Shown piece by piece: positions 12,810 to 25,459 of a stretch of DNA of 64,000 nucleotides. The stretch lies in NCBI RefSeq assembly GCF_000276665.1, contig NW_004955437.1:1058840-1122839 (forward strand), read 5' to 3'. The position numbers and the translations under genes are program-made. The notes under the pieces were generated by a model. The model was not told where the DNA came from. It did no database searches and worked only from the letters and a program-made list of their open reading frames with translations. The stretch is from Chinchilla lanigera. Its lineage: Eukaryota; Chordata; Mammalia; Rodentia; Chinchillidae. Position 1 is the stretch's first letter. Each line of letters starts with the position of its first letter.

Positions 12810-12977
12810 AGCCCTTCTTTCCTAGGACCTCTCCTTGGAAGACAGTGTTTGTTGTGACTTTTTCCATACTTATGATTTGCCTTGTTGCTACTGTATATTT
12901 GGCCTGGAAAGAAAGACAGGAAAAGAGGAGAGAAGAGGAAGCCAAGAGAGAAAATGATAAAGAAAGGAAAGCCAAAG
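12810..12977 (+). pseudogene. Transmembrane exon of the butyrophilin-like pseudogene
   Basis: Using the acceptor ctgtatcag at 12809, the exon opens EPFFPRTSPWKTVF, the standard butyrophilin stalk. A hydrophobic segment follows (VVTFSILMICLVATVYLAW), then a charged Lys/Arg/Glu coiled-coil start. It ends at gccaaag/gtaaaa. The alternative acceptor at 12825 puts the membrane segment out of frame. Confidence 0.8.
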
Positions 12978-13354
12978 GTAAAACTGGATCAGACATGATG
13001 GTGTTGGTGAATTTATGGATGTGTTAACATGGCTGTAGATACAGCTGTGTCTATGTTGGAACACAGAGACATGTATAAGATTGAGATGGACCCCAAGCTT
13101 CCAACAGTACATGAAGCCCAGAACCCCTATGAAAAAATATGATGGAATACAATAGAGAAGTCACTTGTATAAACTTGTATAAACAATAAAGAAGTCACTT
13201 TCCCTAAACATGGAGTTTAGGGAAAAACATCATGGCAAATCTCAATGAAAATAAATATGTTGATCTAGTTAATGCAAGTGGCATGCAAGATATCAACTTA
13301 ATAATATTAACTTCTTCCTCACAGAAAAAACATTTTGTTTTTCTTTCTTTTTAG

Positions 13355-14709
13355 AAACTCTCCATAAAGAGCTTGGTAAGTTTTCCACTTTCTTTGCCCT
13401 TACAGAAGAACTGGAATTCTTAATCTGTGCTGGGCCCTTGGCATCTAACAGATTGTTATTTCCTTTCAGGCTATAGGAAAGAATTATATCAGAAAGGTGA
13501 GTTCATGTTGTTGGTTGATCTACCATTTCATTTTCTCCTCTGTTCTGATCACCCTCTATGCACCTTGGTGAGGCAGGGATCCTTCATCCTAAATAACACA
13601 AGATGTTCATACCCACAGCATGTAGCCCTGGGAAGATGAGACTGACAGCAGCTCATTATTCACATACACATACTCATAGCCTGAGGGAGAGGACAGCACG
13701 TACAATGCTGGAACAAGAAGAGGTGCACTTGGGAGCCAACTGATCAAGCCAGGCCTGTCCCAGGCAGGCTCTACAGCAACAAGATGAGGTACTCCCTGTT
13801 TTCACAAAAATGGTGAAATTGTCTTATTTGAATAATTTGCAGGCTGACAGGGAGATGAAGCCAAATAAGTTGAGGACCTGGTAAGGATCAGATGGCTTGA
13901 TGGATAGAGAAATTAACTGGCTGAGAGTTTTTCTTCTTTCTTTGGGTACCAGGAATCAAACTCAGGACTTCATGCTTTCAAGCACGTGCTGTGTCACTGA
14001 GCTATTTCCCAAGCCCAAGTTATTCTTCTTGTTGGGGAGATATCTGTTGAAGGGTGGAGATATCACAGTTAGGCTTTTGAAGTCATGTGATGTTCAAAGA
14101 TGTCAAAGTAGCCTGTGAAAGTTTAGACTTCTCAACATACTTCCATATTTAAGCCTGTTATATCCCTCTCACAGAAGAACTGGACCCTAGATTTGTGGAA
14201 GACTGAAAAGTGAGAAGATGTAAGAAAAGGCAAATATCCTGGAACTGTGTCTAGGAGACAATGAGCACTGAAATATAATACTATCATAAACCTTTATAGT
14301 TCATGTAGCTACAGTAGTTTCTTACTCTGATGGAAGGTTCTATAAATGAGAGAACTTAATGCTTTTGTTTATTTCAGGCTGGAGAAAAGCACAGTTATAT
14401 GCTGGTGAATAATTCTGACATTGTCTTGTAACTTCAGTCCTCCCAGGACTTCATGAGGCATTTCTAGGACATTTTCCTGGGGTGGGGTGCTATAGCTAGA
14501 GATTTGACTTTGAAGCTGGAATTTAGACCAAAGACAGAGGGGTAGACATCCCACTCATACATAAGGCATGGTTTGGCACATTTTCTCATGTTATTATTTG
14601 TTTTTCTTTTTAGACTGGAGAAAGGAGCAGTTTGAAATAGGTGAGTTACAATTTTCGGCTTCAGGAAAGATGCAAAAACTGAGTAAAGACAATGGAGCAG
14701 CTGAAATAG
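13355..14709 (+). pseudogene. Heptad exons between membrane and B30.2 domains
   Basis: Four small exons with canonical sites and consistent phase: 13355-13375 (ETLHKEL), 13470-13496 (YRKELYQK), 14378-14404 (WRKAQLYA) and 14614-14709 (DWRKEQFEI, then a GAAEI repeat). The last contains an internal GTGAGT at 14641, but the intron that would imply is only 24 bp, so the 96-bp exon is preferred. The text 'ttgaaataggtgagttac' recurs with small changes at 14700, so part of the exon looks duplicated. Confidence 0.65.
13925..14017 (-). mobile_element. ID-like SINE (diverged)
   Basis: On the minus strand it ends with a 'gaaatagctcagtgaca' A-box region and a 'gcacgtgcttgaaagcatgaag' core, then a degenerate A-rich tail. 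It lies between two heptad exons of the pseudogene. Confidence 0.75.
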
Positions 14710-16562
14710 GTAAGTTACTATTTATTGCACTGTCCCACAGAATTACGACTGTACAAATGAGATCTCTTGTATTTGTGTATTAATTATTCACCCCACAGCT
14801 TTTGCTGTCTCTTTTTTTTTTATCTGTCTCAGTATGATGCTGAAATAGGAGCAGATTTCTTACCATGCATAAACAATTTGTTTATCCATTCAGGGTGAAT
14901 ATACAGACAGATCCCAACTTAAAATCATTTAACTTGTGATTTCTCAACTCTGTAATAATGTGAAAGGGATATGCATTCAGTAGATACTATACTTTGAATT
15001 TAGGTAGTCTAGTGTTCTTTCATGTGCCGGGCAGCAGCAATGAGCCATACATCTCAGTCAATCTCAAGAGCACAACCCTAAGGAACTGACTGTCTGCAGC
15101 ACACTAGTTGCCTTCAGTTTTGTGACATTTTTGTTTTGTAATTTTGCATCCCAATATGTATTTTGTAAATTACTTGAGACATTCATCACTTATAATCAAG
15201 TAGGTTTTGTGTTGGGTGATTTTGACCAACTCTAAGCTAATATAAGTGTTCTGAGTACATTTTAGGTAAGCTTGTCAAAACTGTCCCATAGGTGTTCCTG
15301 TTCCCATGGGTGTTTCATGGATGTTCCGTAGGTTAGACATATTTAATACGTTTTTATACTTAATCATAATTTCATCTTATGATGTGTTCATTGGAACATA
15401 ACTCCATTGTAAAGCAAGTATATATGTATGTGACTATTTATTCAGTGCCAAATAAAAAAGTGTAGATTTGGTCTCTGGCTTTCTGGAAAATGACACATAC
15501 AAATTGAGATAGTGCCAGGAAGGAATAAGAGATTACCATAATGAATGGTGAATGAAAAGAATTCCCTCAAAAATCGATATTTAAGCCAAGACTTGAGTGA
15601 TATTGTGGGCTTACCCATGTTGATGACATCGACAGAGTATTTCAGACAGAAGGAGGTCTATCATGTACCCTCTCTGAGACAGAGAAGAGCTCCCTGACCT
15701 CAGTGAAGTACAGAATGGTTCCTGATCATCTTAGCCTTCCCATGTTGTGGGTTGATTATTAATTTCCAGGGCACACTACTTTACTCTGAATATCTCTGCT
15801 TCTACAATATTTCCTAATTAATTATATCCTCCAAATATACAAATACATTTTACTTCACATATTCAAATTCTTCAAGAAAAATGTGTCCTATTGACTGTGT
15901 ATGAAAAAATTTACTGAGTATTCGTCATGGGCAAGACATTAAGCTCTGTACACACTATATCATTTATTTCTCAATGGCCATATGCAGAGGTTCCTTAGTG
16001 ATGTACCTCATCATGAGGGTTAAGTGAGGGTGGGAGAAGGAAAGTAACTTCACCAAGATCACAGCTATTAGGGACACAGTGATTATCAAATTGCAGATGT
16101 TTCTGACTACAGAGGCTAGAATTTTAATGATATGAAAAGCAAATGACTTAGTTAGGACCAAAGCCTACAGAAAATAACTCTAAAGAAGCTTGAATGAGGG
16201 TAGGCACAAGACTGGAAATATGACAAGTCTTAAGAGCAAGGGTAAAGTAAAAATCATATGAAAGGGAATGGAGAGACCCCATCCTGAAATACCTGGCCAG
16301 GAGGGTTTTTGCATATAATGGTCCTCTTAACTAGACCTTGGCAGAGAGGTCAGACCTCTCTGGAGCTAGTGGTTACTTCAAGTCTGGTCAGCCTTAGCCT
16401 TCTAGGATTTATATTTTGTGTAACTCCTAGAAAAGAGCATAAATTGTTTCCTCTACTCTTTCATTTTTTTCTCTTATTTTCCTTCATTGTCTTTATTTGC
16501 GTCTCTCTTGAAGCAAAACAGTCTGCCTAATGCATTGATCTCCCCTCACCCCATATCTGCAG
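14710..16562. other. Intron before the B30.2 exon
   Basis: No exon with supportable splice sites was found. The open frame at 16309-16530 is hydrophobic but lies in intron and matches no domain known to me. Confidence 0.4.
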
Positions 16563-17228
16563 CGGCTGTTTTTCTGGATCCAGGCACAGCTCATCCCAAC
16601 CTCATCCTATCTGAGGATAGAAGACATGTTTCTTCAGTAGAGAACATTTCTCAGAACTGTGATGCCCCAGCATACCAGGAACGAGGGAAGCTGGAATCCA
16701 TCTACAGTGTCCTGAGCCACTTACTTTACCACAGGGAAATATTACTGGGAGGTAAAAGTAAATACAGGAACAGAAACTGCAGCTGCAGCTAGAGGGGCTT
16801 TGGGTGTTTGCTCAAGTACAGCAAAGAGAGAGGGGTGGCTTAGAGAACATCCAGAGGATGAATTCTGGGTGCTGGCCTGTGAGGGAGGAAGAATCATGAC
16901 TCTTGCTTCCCATCCAGGCCCTCTGTCACTGAAACAGCAGTAACACACGATAGGAGTTTTCCTGGACTGGGAGGCTGGAGATGTGCCCTTTTACAACATG
17001 GTTGATGGGTCCTACATTTATTCCTTTACTGGGATCTCCTTCTGTGAGGCCCTCCATCCTTATTTTAGCCTTCACGGTGTTGGCACATTGATGACCATCT
17101 GTTCAGCTTCAGATCGCACTGAAGGTTGTCCTGATTCTTTTGTAATGACACCTATGACTCATTTAACAAGCTGTCATCCAGATATCCACCAGGAAGCCAA
17201 GTCCCTATTAGCTCCACAGGAAGTGTAG
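16563..17228 (+). pseudogene. B30.2 (PRY-SPRY) exon, frameshifted and stopped
   Basis: Starts after atatctgcag with AAVFLDPGTAHPNLILSEDR, the PRY opening. SPRY motifs follow in another frame: ATYFTTGKYYWEVKV, GALGVC, EFWVLAC, and after an in-frame TAA at 16941-16943, IGVFLDWEAGDVPFYNMVDG. The frame change lies near 16714, where two bases appear lost. The C-terminal part stays open to a TAG at 17226. Confidence 0.85.
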
Positions 17229-19895
17229 GACCAGTGCCTAGGCAACTTTGCTGCCTCCACTCAGAGTTTCAGTAGGTCTGCTCTCCAAGAAAGATCAATA
17301 GTTATGGTGGATAGGTCTTTTTTCCTAATTGAGAATTCAGCCTTTTCCAAGGAACAAGATGCAGAAAGAGAAATGGGGCACTAGGGGAAAGTCAGAGGGA
17401 TTTCCTCTAGTAATACCATGAGGGAAATGCAGACTCTCTGGGCAGCAAAAATTTGTCAGAAGAAAATTCCAAACAAGTGAATGTGTTTCTCCCCTGTTTT
17501 GGTGCTCAATAGGTTGATGTTAATATGTTTACTAATCACTTTTCTTCTTTTCTCTGTTCTCAAATACGAAAGAAGTATGGCATTTGAATGGGTCACAGTT
17601 AAGTGAACTGTCATTGTTCCTACTGTTGGAAATGCAGAGAAACTTGTTCAAGTCTCTTGAAAATTGTCTGTTCTTCAGACTGCAATGTTCCCAAAACCTC
17701 TAATCTTGGCATTTCCCAGGGGGTAGAGAAGTCTAATATGTAGCTAAGCTTCTTTTCATTTGAAAAGAAATCCTAGCTTTTTGAGAGGGAAAAGATAATT
17801 TCTTTATCAAGTTCCTTCAGGTTACTAGTCCAGAACTGTGTCTCTTTTGAGAATGTGAATGAAAAAGGAATTAGTGTCACAGTACATGTCTTTGGAGAGA
17901 AAAGATTATGAAGATAAGGTGCAGCATCTGCAGTGTTCATGGAGAGAGTCATTGCGAACATTAACTTTGTTTTCCTTTGTGACCATGTTCTTCGCATTGT
18001 TGAGGGTGTCCCTTGCCTTCTCACCAAGTTCATGTCTTTAAAAGAATAAAATATGAGCCTGTCCCCTTAAAGGAGCTCTCTCTTCCTGACTATGGAAGGA
18101 ATCTTCTTGTTCTTTCTATATTACTAATAGATATTTAAAACAAAAGTCACTGAATGGCAAGGCCAGTACTGCAACTGAAGAAGAACAAATTCAGAGCCCA
18201 GAATCTTACTTGGCTTTACTGACAGTAAAGGTAGGCCCTGCATAACAAAGGCAGGAGAGGGGCAAATGCCTGGCGTAAATGCAATCCAATGGACATGATG
18301 GGCAGAATGAGATATCTGTACACGAGAACTCTGCACATGGGATAACAGCAAACTAGGAACAAATGGGAACAGAGCCATGATGTAGGGCAGGAAGGACAAT
18401 GGGTTCAGTTTGGATTTTTTTACTGTGCACACGTGGTATCTAACACGAAGTTCCCAAATGAGTTCTCAGGATCACTCTTGTAGAGCCTAAATTCCTGTTT
18501 TCTAAGATCCTTATAAAGATCTTTTCCCCAGTTATTTGTATGAATTTTTGTATTTCTAAACTTCTGGACTGGGGATCAATTGCTGGAGATGGGTAACGAA
18601 AAAATGTGAGGATTGAAGAGTGGGTAGTCTTTTAGAATCAAACTTGTAAAAATGTCAGGGGTGACAATGTCCGTCTTGGTCTCATCCGTACTTGAGATCA
18701 AATCAACATGCTGTGAAGGGTCACCCAGTGCCCACTGAACTGTGCCAAGGTAATGACCTTGAATTCACCATCTGGACTCGCCAGGTAATTCTTTATTGTT
18801 GACTGATTTGGAAATCCAATTTTGAATAAGATTTATCAAAGTATAATAAGACATTCAAAAGCAAATGACACTACTAGAATAAAGAAATTCAGAGGGCAGG
18901 AATTATGTCTTATTAAGGATTGTATCTGTAGGTCCTAGACTGTGAATTCTACAGATCAGACACTCAATATATACTTGTACATTTCACAAATGTTTATTGT
19001 GTGATTAACATAGCCACTATTCAAGTTGTAGGAACATACAAAATAGTTGAAAAATGACCTAATGGACCTTGTATTCTATTGACAAATGATAAAATAAGGA
19101 AGAGGAGGTAATAAGTTCAGTTATAGTTCCCCCCCCTTGTTCTGAGAGTTGCCCTGCTTTGCATAACTGCACCCAGCCAGCTACACAACAGGAGTGGGAA
19201 GGAAATGGATCCTTGATGGACCAATCCAATAGCTCATCCATTAGTCAGAGATTTGGGGTGTTATCCTCAAGCTACAATCCTTTCCCTTTCCTGTGGCTTT
19301 TCCTATTGGAACTGGAACTGAGAAAGTAAATTAATCACAAATTTGAAGCTAAAAGAATGTGTGTTCCTTTATATATAGTGAGAGAATCAGACTCTTTCAA
19401 AAAATATTATCATGAGACTTTTTCCTAGGAAAGCCTATATATTTATAATAGGGTTTGCAGAAACAAAGACTACCAAATAAAGAGCTAGACTGATTGGGAT
19501 AGAATGCATCTCATAACAGTTAACTTTCACATATTATTAATAAAGTATTTTAAATTACTTTAAATCAAAATAGAAAAACATGTGAAAAGTATTTCAGACA
19601 AAGCTAGTATATTTACTAATAACTATAAGTCTTCAAAACTATAAAGTGTGTATCAATGTATCAAAAACTTGCAAATGATTTGTCAAATCTGAGGGACTGT
19701 GTACCACAAAATATGTACGCTATTATAAACTGTGAAGATTAGTTGAAAACAGTGTATCATTACAGGTCCATAGTTTGTAACACATTAGTGCAAGCTATTA
19801 ATAATAAACTATGGGGAAAAGGTAGAAGAATATGGCAGTTTTTGAACTTTGTACTCAATTTTGCTTAAAATTTCCCTTAAAAATAGGCAGGAAGA
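17229..19895. other. Pseudogene 3' flank and intergenic DNA
   Basis: No gene recognised. An AATAAA at 18045-18050, about 0.8 kb after the B30.2 stop, could be the old polyadenylation signal of the butyrophilin-like gene, but that is only inferred from position. Confidence 0.35.
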
Positions 19896-20015
19896 TGGCA
19901 AGTTCAAGCCTAAATGACTTAGTGAGACCCTATCTCAAAAATAAAGGGTGTAGTGGTGGAGGGCACTGTTAGATGTAGCTCGTTGAGAAGGTCCTGGGTT
20001 CAAAACCTAGTAGAG
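19896..20015 (+). mobile_element. B1-ID composite SINE (degenerate)
   Basis: A B1-type right part ('caagttcaagcctaaatgac ... gagaccctatctcaaaaata') is followed directly by a tRNA-like part ('agatgtagctcgttgagaag ... tgggttcaaaacc'). This is the order of rodent B1-ID fusion SINEs. Confidence 0.5.
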
Positions 20016-20599
20016 AAAATAGAAGTCTGTTGGCCCCAATGTAATCAATGTCTGGGCCTTAGTAGGCAAAGAGTAAGTACACAGCCACCATTTCCAGGCC
20101 GGCAGACCCTTAGAGTCATAGCAAGGATGAGAGAGGGCAGCTCTGCCTTCAGCAGTGACAGTGGTATTTTGGGAACTCCAAGGACACAGAAGACAAGACT
20201 TGGAGAGGCAGTAACCCGTCGACAGTATATGCTTCTTGGATCATCACAGAAGGCTTTTCTCAGTGCAGATATTTTGAAAATTGGTTACTAAGAGCCTCCT
20301 TATAGCAGACTACAGGTAGGTGGACTCACAAGCCACACCAAGATATCCATCCAAGTCAACAGGTATGTGCCTGCATGAGGAGAAAGAGGGACCATGGGAA
20401 ATCACAAGATTGCAACTTGAGAGACAGAAACCAGGCAAAATGCAGAAATATTGGTATTTTGAAAGGACAGTGATGTAACAGCTGGAACTGGTGCTGAACT
20501 AACGGCAGCATGGTTGGATAGTGGAACTTATCCCTCAGTGGATCAGCAAGAAAACTCAGAATACTTATGAACACTGACTTTTGTTGCTATTGGACAAAG

Positions 20600-21820
20600 A
20601 TGTAACCTAAGTGTGAGCAAATGACCAGGGATGCAAGCTTTTCCCTGTGGACTTAGTGTCGGGGTGGGGAGACATCTTAGAGACCCATTTGCCTTAGTAG
20701 ACTGCTTGGGACATAGATTTAGAAAGTGTCAGGGCGGGGAGCCATTTTCATGAATTCCTTTTGCCTCAGTAGGCAAAACAGGAGAACAGAAAGCCCTATA
20801 CTTTTTATACTTCCAGGACATGTTAGTTACTTCTCTCCAGGAGGGCACTGGGCACTTGTCTTAGGAGTCAGCTTGGTCCCAGGAGAATGGTGACTGTGAC
20901 CCTGGAAAACTAAAATGACTAGGTAGGGGAAACACTCCAGCAGGCAGGTCACAGGGCAAGTTCTACATGCTATGAACCCTTCTCACAGGGCGTCTGGAAA
21001 GCTATGCAGAAGACAGGTGGACACGGAGCCTCATGGTGTCTGGGCTGTGCATAGGAATGTGCCCCTGTCAGCACTGCTTCAATGAATCATCTCCACCGAA
21101 GGTTTGCTTAGATTATAGGCCCTGTGTGCCCCTGCCTGTTTCTGGGTCTCCATCGAAATACAAACTTCTACCTATTTCTGTGCCAAAGATTCATCAGTTC
21201 TGACTTGATCGTTGTGCCCTCTGATTGATTTTGTGACAGCCTAAGATGTCCTAATTTGAGAGGGGTCTTACCTCAGTTGCTGGACTCCCACTCAAATAGG
21301 ATCTGGGCCAGGTTTGCTTTGTAGGGTGAGTGTGCAACTGGGCATGGATTGCAAATGCCTGGCTCTGGTCTAGCTGTATCTGAGCTCAGATCACTTGCTG
21401 AGTTGCCTGTTTGGGGCCTGGTCGCCTCCATGTGAGTATGGCTCTCCACCTGTGTGGCTAGCTTCTCTGGCAACCCGGGCTAGGACCTCTGTCCCTTCGG
21501 CCTGGCTGGCTGTTGCAGATTGTAGTGCAACTGCAATTATGTCTCCATTTCTCCTTACATTCTTCCCTCCAGAGGTAGAGACTTTCTGAAAGTGGCTCAT
21601 GTACCACAGCTGAGCTGTAAGCGGTGTCTGAGGTGAGAAAAGATGCTTTTTCTCTGGACACCTCTGATGCTGCATAACGACAAGTACTTTTAAAAAGTGC
21701 CTACCTGTGCCTAGGTTTGCCCTTTATCCCCATTTCTGAGTATTTGCAGATCCTGAAAGCAACCTCGGAGAGACCTGTGAGTGCTGCTGGCTCAAATCTT
21801 CCATTTTTTGAGCCGGTCTC
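20600..21820. other. Unassigned intergenic stretch with a duplicated segment
   Basis: Two diverged copies of a block starting 'agtgtcggggtggggagaca' (about 20657) and 'agtgtcagggcggggagcca' (about 20726) lie about 70 bp apart. Each ends with a 'tttgcctcagtaggc'-like phrase. The rest is moderately GC-rich without a gene. It may be retroelement promoter or LTR sequence. Confidence 0.35.
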
Positions 21821-21825
21821 TGATT

Positions 21826-21981
21826 TTTGACAAAGGGGGTAAAAATCACAACCTTTTCAACAATGGAGCTAGGAAAAATGGATATCTGTGTGCAGATGAT
21901 TGAAATTAGATCCATATCTCTCACTCTGTACTAAAATAAAATCAAAATGGATCAAAGACATCAACATAAGACCAGAAACGT
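21826..21981 (+). mobile_element. LINE-1 ORF2 fragment
   Basis: Matches the L1 ORF2 C-terminal region represented at about 5735-5895 in this window (for example 'aaaatcaaaatggatcaaag'). It stops abruptly where the next LINE-1 begins. Confidence 0.7.
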
Positions 21982-23050
21982 TGGGAAAGAAAGATGGTGG
22001 GGTACAGATTGCAGTGAATTGCAATCTCTCTGGGACCCAGGGTCCCAGAAACTGCAAAACAACAATTCAGTGACTACAAAAAAAGAGGCAAATCTACAGC
22101 AACTGGGAGAAAACTAACAGGAAGACTGCAAACTGCAGAGAAGATGGAGAGACCGCTCAGTGCAGAGAGAGAAACGAGGCAGTCTGACAGGCTTACCCAG
22201 GCCCTTGGGGTGGCTACCTGCCTCTGCTGACAAGGTAAACCCATAAAGTAAGCAGCTGGGGGAGACAGCAGACGAGGCTGGCCGTGCTGGCCCCAAGAGA
22301 AATGCACAGCTATTATAAATGGTGAAAACAGAGTGGGATTTTACTCTGAAAGCAATTCTTTCCATACACTGACTAGAACTGGGGAGAAAGTCCAGGGCAG
22401 CACCCACCAAATCTGAGAGGGTGCAATCATGAGAGGTTTTGGGAAGGGGTTAATTGTGGGAGATGCAGCTGCAGAGAAAACACAAACCCACTATACTCTA
22501 GGGCTTCTGGTATCACACTGCCACAGGTTGGTTGGGAATTATCACAGGAGACAGTCATGGAACAGGAAAAGGCTGTACATTGATACCCTGAGAAGTTCAA
22601 GATGGGCTGAGGGATATCCCACCCTCTGTGGTGAGAAGCAAGGCTGGCGTGTGTGACTTCCAGAGGTGTCGGACCTGAAAGTGCTTGGCTAAAGTTGAAC
22701 AGTCTGCTCGAGCCCTCACCCTGCAGACTACATCAGGCATGAAGATCAGTTTTGCTTTCTTCATCCATCAACAAAAACAAGGACATGGCTCAGCTTTGAC
22801 AGTAGCTAGAGCTTGGGGCATATGAACAGAGGAGCTTCTGGAGCAGAGGGGACATCTCACAAACTACAAGCCATAGAGCTAGGAGAAGAAAACCGTGCCT
22901 TTGGCTGCACAGAGGGATATAGAAAGTGGGAGGTTCCAGAGTGACCATAGCTTTAAGGCACACGCCTTTGACCACCAACACCCAGCAGGAAAGGCAGGGA
23001 GATCTAAGAGATCTCCATACCAGCAGCAAAGTCCACCATAGTGTGTGCAA

Positions 23051-23095
23051 ATTTCAGCACACACACATGCACACACATACACACACACACATAGA
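23051..23095. repeat. (CA)n-rich microsatellite
   Basis: Imperfect CA/ACAT dinucleotide run inside the LINE-1. Confidence 0.8.
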
Positions 23096-24388
23096 CAAGG
23101 CAACACAATTCCTCTAAAAATTCCCAAAGCATCCAAAGCCGATCTCTGGGGCCTCAATATGGAGGAAATCAAAAGCCATACAGGTGAATTATTTGAAATA
23201 ACAAAAAGGAGGTAAAAAATGAATTAAGGGGCTTCACACGCTCATCGAAAAAAGATATAAGTAAGTAGATAATAGACATAAACAAAAGGATCAATGAACT
23301 TGCAGCAGGCTCTAATAAAAAGCTATCTGAACTAAGCAAAGCAATATAAAACATGAATGACCAGTTTACCAATGAATTGGAGTCCCAGGAAAGATACTGA
23401 AAACAAATCCAGGAGATTAAAAATTCAACTAAACCTATGGGGAACCGAAGTGAGCAAGTTGAGGACAGAGTGTCAGAACTGGAAGGCAGAGTTGATGCTG
23501 GCAGTCATAATACTTGGAGATATCTTAAAAACAAGAGAAAATGAAGAATGGATCCAACAGCAGTGAGATGATGAAAAGAAGAGTAATCTAAGATTAACTG
23601 GAATTAGTGAAAAAATCAGAAGAAAGCACAAAAGGCATAAAAAACTTATTTACAGAAATAATACAAACGAATTTCCAAATATAGGAAAATGATTTAACAT
23701 ACAGATAAATGAGTCATAAAAACCCCAAATAGTAAACATAAGAAGAGAACTTCTTAAGGGCATATCATAGTCAAAATCCCAGAAGTCCAACACAAGGACA
23801 GAATCTTAAAACTTACTAGAGAAAAGCAACAAATCACTTATAAAGGTGAGCTTACTAGAATCACAACAGACTTTGCAACACAAACTTTAATGGCCAGGAA
23901 AATTTGCAGTGAAATATTTCAAGCCCTAAAAGCAAACATCTTCCAACTGAGACTGATATATTCCACAGAACAATCTTTAAAAATTGATGGAGAAATAAAG
24001 TATTTCCATGACAAATAGCACCTTAATAAATTCATGACCACCAAACCAACCCTCCAAAAATTTCCTAAAGATATCCTAGAAAGAGACAATGAAGCCAACA
24101 ATGCCAGAAGTCTAATAGAATGAATATATACCAGGCAGGTTGAACAGTTAAGCAGAAGAGAGGGAAAAATAATCAGCAACAGGAAATAATGAATGACGTG
24201 AATTAATATCTTTCAGTAATAATTCTCAATGTGAATGGTCTCCACTCCCCAATCAGAAGACATAGATTGGTACAATGGATCAAAAACCAAAATCCAATAG
24301 TATTCTGTGTACAAGAAACACATTTAATCTAAAAAGACATTCACAGACTAAAAATGAAAGAATTGAAAAAAATATAACATGTCACAGG

Positions 24389-24390
<2 letters not shown>

Positions 24391-24437
<47 letters not shown>
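24391..24437. repeat. (CA)n microsatellite
   Basis: More than 20 uninterrupted CA units within the LINE-1 endonuclease region. Confidence 0.95.
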
Positions 24438-24439
<2 letters not shown>

Positions 24440-25459
24440 CCCAGGCAGGAGTAGCTAGCCTATTTTTAGACAAAGTAAACTTGAAGCCAAAACTGATCAT
24501 AAGAGGCAAAGAACGTCACTACATATTGGTTATGGGATCAATATAGCAGGAAGAGGTTAATCATTATAAGCATATATCTGTATATGTTTAATCATTATAA
24601 ACATATAAACATATACCAAACACTGGCAGACCCAACTTCATACAACAAACACTACTGGCCATAAAAGATCAGGGAAACACCAGTACAATTGTATTGAAAG
24701 ATCTCAAGACCCCATTGTAACAAACAGCTCAATGAGACAAAAGTTCAACAAGGAAATATCATATTTGAACCAAACCTTTGAACAAAGGGACTGAATAGAT
24801 ATCTACAGAGTGTTCCACCTAGCAACAACATAATACACATTCTTCTCAGCAGCACATGGAACTTTCACCAAAATAGACCACATACTAGTCAATAAAGTCT
24901 GCTTACTTAAATACAAGAAAATAAAAAGTATCCCATATATATTATCAGATCATAGGACCATGGAACTAGAAATTAGTGGCAAAAAAGACACGGAAATTTG
25001 CAAACATGTGGAAATTAAATAATATTCTCTTGAATCATCAACAGGTCACAGAGAAAATCAAGGAAGATTAAGCAGTTCCTAGAATCAAACAATAATGTCA
25101 GTGTCACATGACAGTACTTAGGAGACACAGTGAAAGGAGTGCTGAGAGGGAGGGTCATAGCTGTGTGTGCTCCCAACAGAAGAACAGAAGAGGAGAGTCA
25201 GCCCAAATAAGCTGGCTCATGATGTAACTCAAGGTCCTAGAAAAACAAGACCAATCCTAATCCAAAGCTGGTACAAGGAAGCAAATTATGAAGCTCAGAG
25301 CAGAACTGAATGAAATTGAGACTTGGGGGTGATGAAAATATTCTGAAACTAGACAGCAATGGTTGGGCAATATTGTGAACGCATTTAATTCCTTGTACTT
25401 TAAAACAATTAAAATGATCAATTTCATACTACATTTATTTTACCACAATTGAAAAGCTA

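Larger units (their letters stand above)
8193..17228 (+). pseudogene. Butyrophilin-like gene with B30.2 domain, inactivated
   Basis: Exons can be laid out in butyrophilin order with matching phase-1 junctions: leader (to 8277), IgV 8870-9216, IgC 12412-12693, membrane exon 12810-12977, heptad exons 13355-13375, 13470-13496, 14378-14404 and 14614-14709, and B30.2 from 16563. Damage: no in-frame ATG at the leader (none between 8160 and 8265), one frameshift near 9010 and one near 9128 in IgV, and in B30.2 a frameshift near 16714 and a stop at 16941. The middle of the gene is intact with canonical splice sites. It resembles the mouse MHC-linked Btnl1/Btnl4/Btnl6 group rather than BTNL2, which lacks B30.2. 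It runs tail-to-tail with BTNL2. Because several independent lesions exist, sequencing error is an unlikely explanation for all of them. Orthology to one mouse gene is not settled. Confidence 0.85.
21982..25325 (+). mobile_element. LINE-1 with 5' sequence, ORF1 and start of ORF2
   Basis: Order: 5'UTR-like sequence (21985-22750), ORF1 (about 23150-24150, coiled-coil-type Lys/Glu-rich text broken by stops), then the ORF2 endonuclease start (from about 24215, 'gaatggtctccactccccaa'). A (CA)n run splits the endonuclease part at about 24395. The body after the endonuclease is missing. All frames are broken, so it is inactive. Confidence 0.8.

Noticed and set aside
12826..12977. Acceptor at 12825 for the pseudogene membrane exon
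   Set aside because: It puts the membrane segment out of frame with the IgC exon. The acceptor at 12809 restores the usual butyrophilin stalk and frame.
13403..13425. Extra heptad-like exons ('agaagaactgga' here and near 14172)
   Set aside because: The acceptor-like sequence is present, but no matching donor with consistent phase was found.
14641..14664. A 24-bp intron splitting the last heptad exon
   Set aside because: Too short to be spliced, and reading through is open and in phase.
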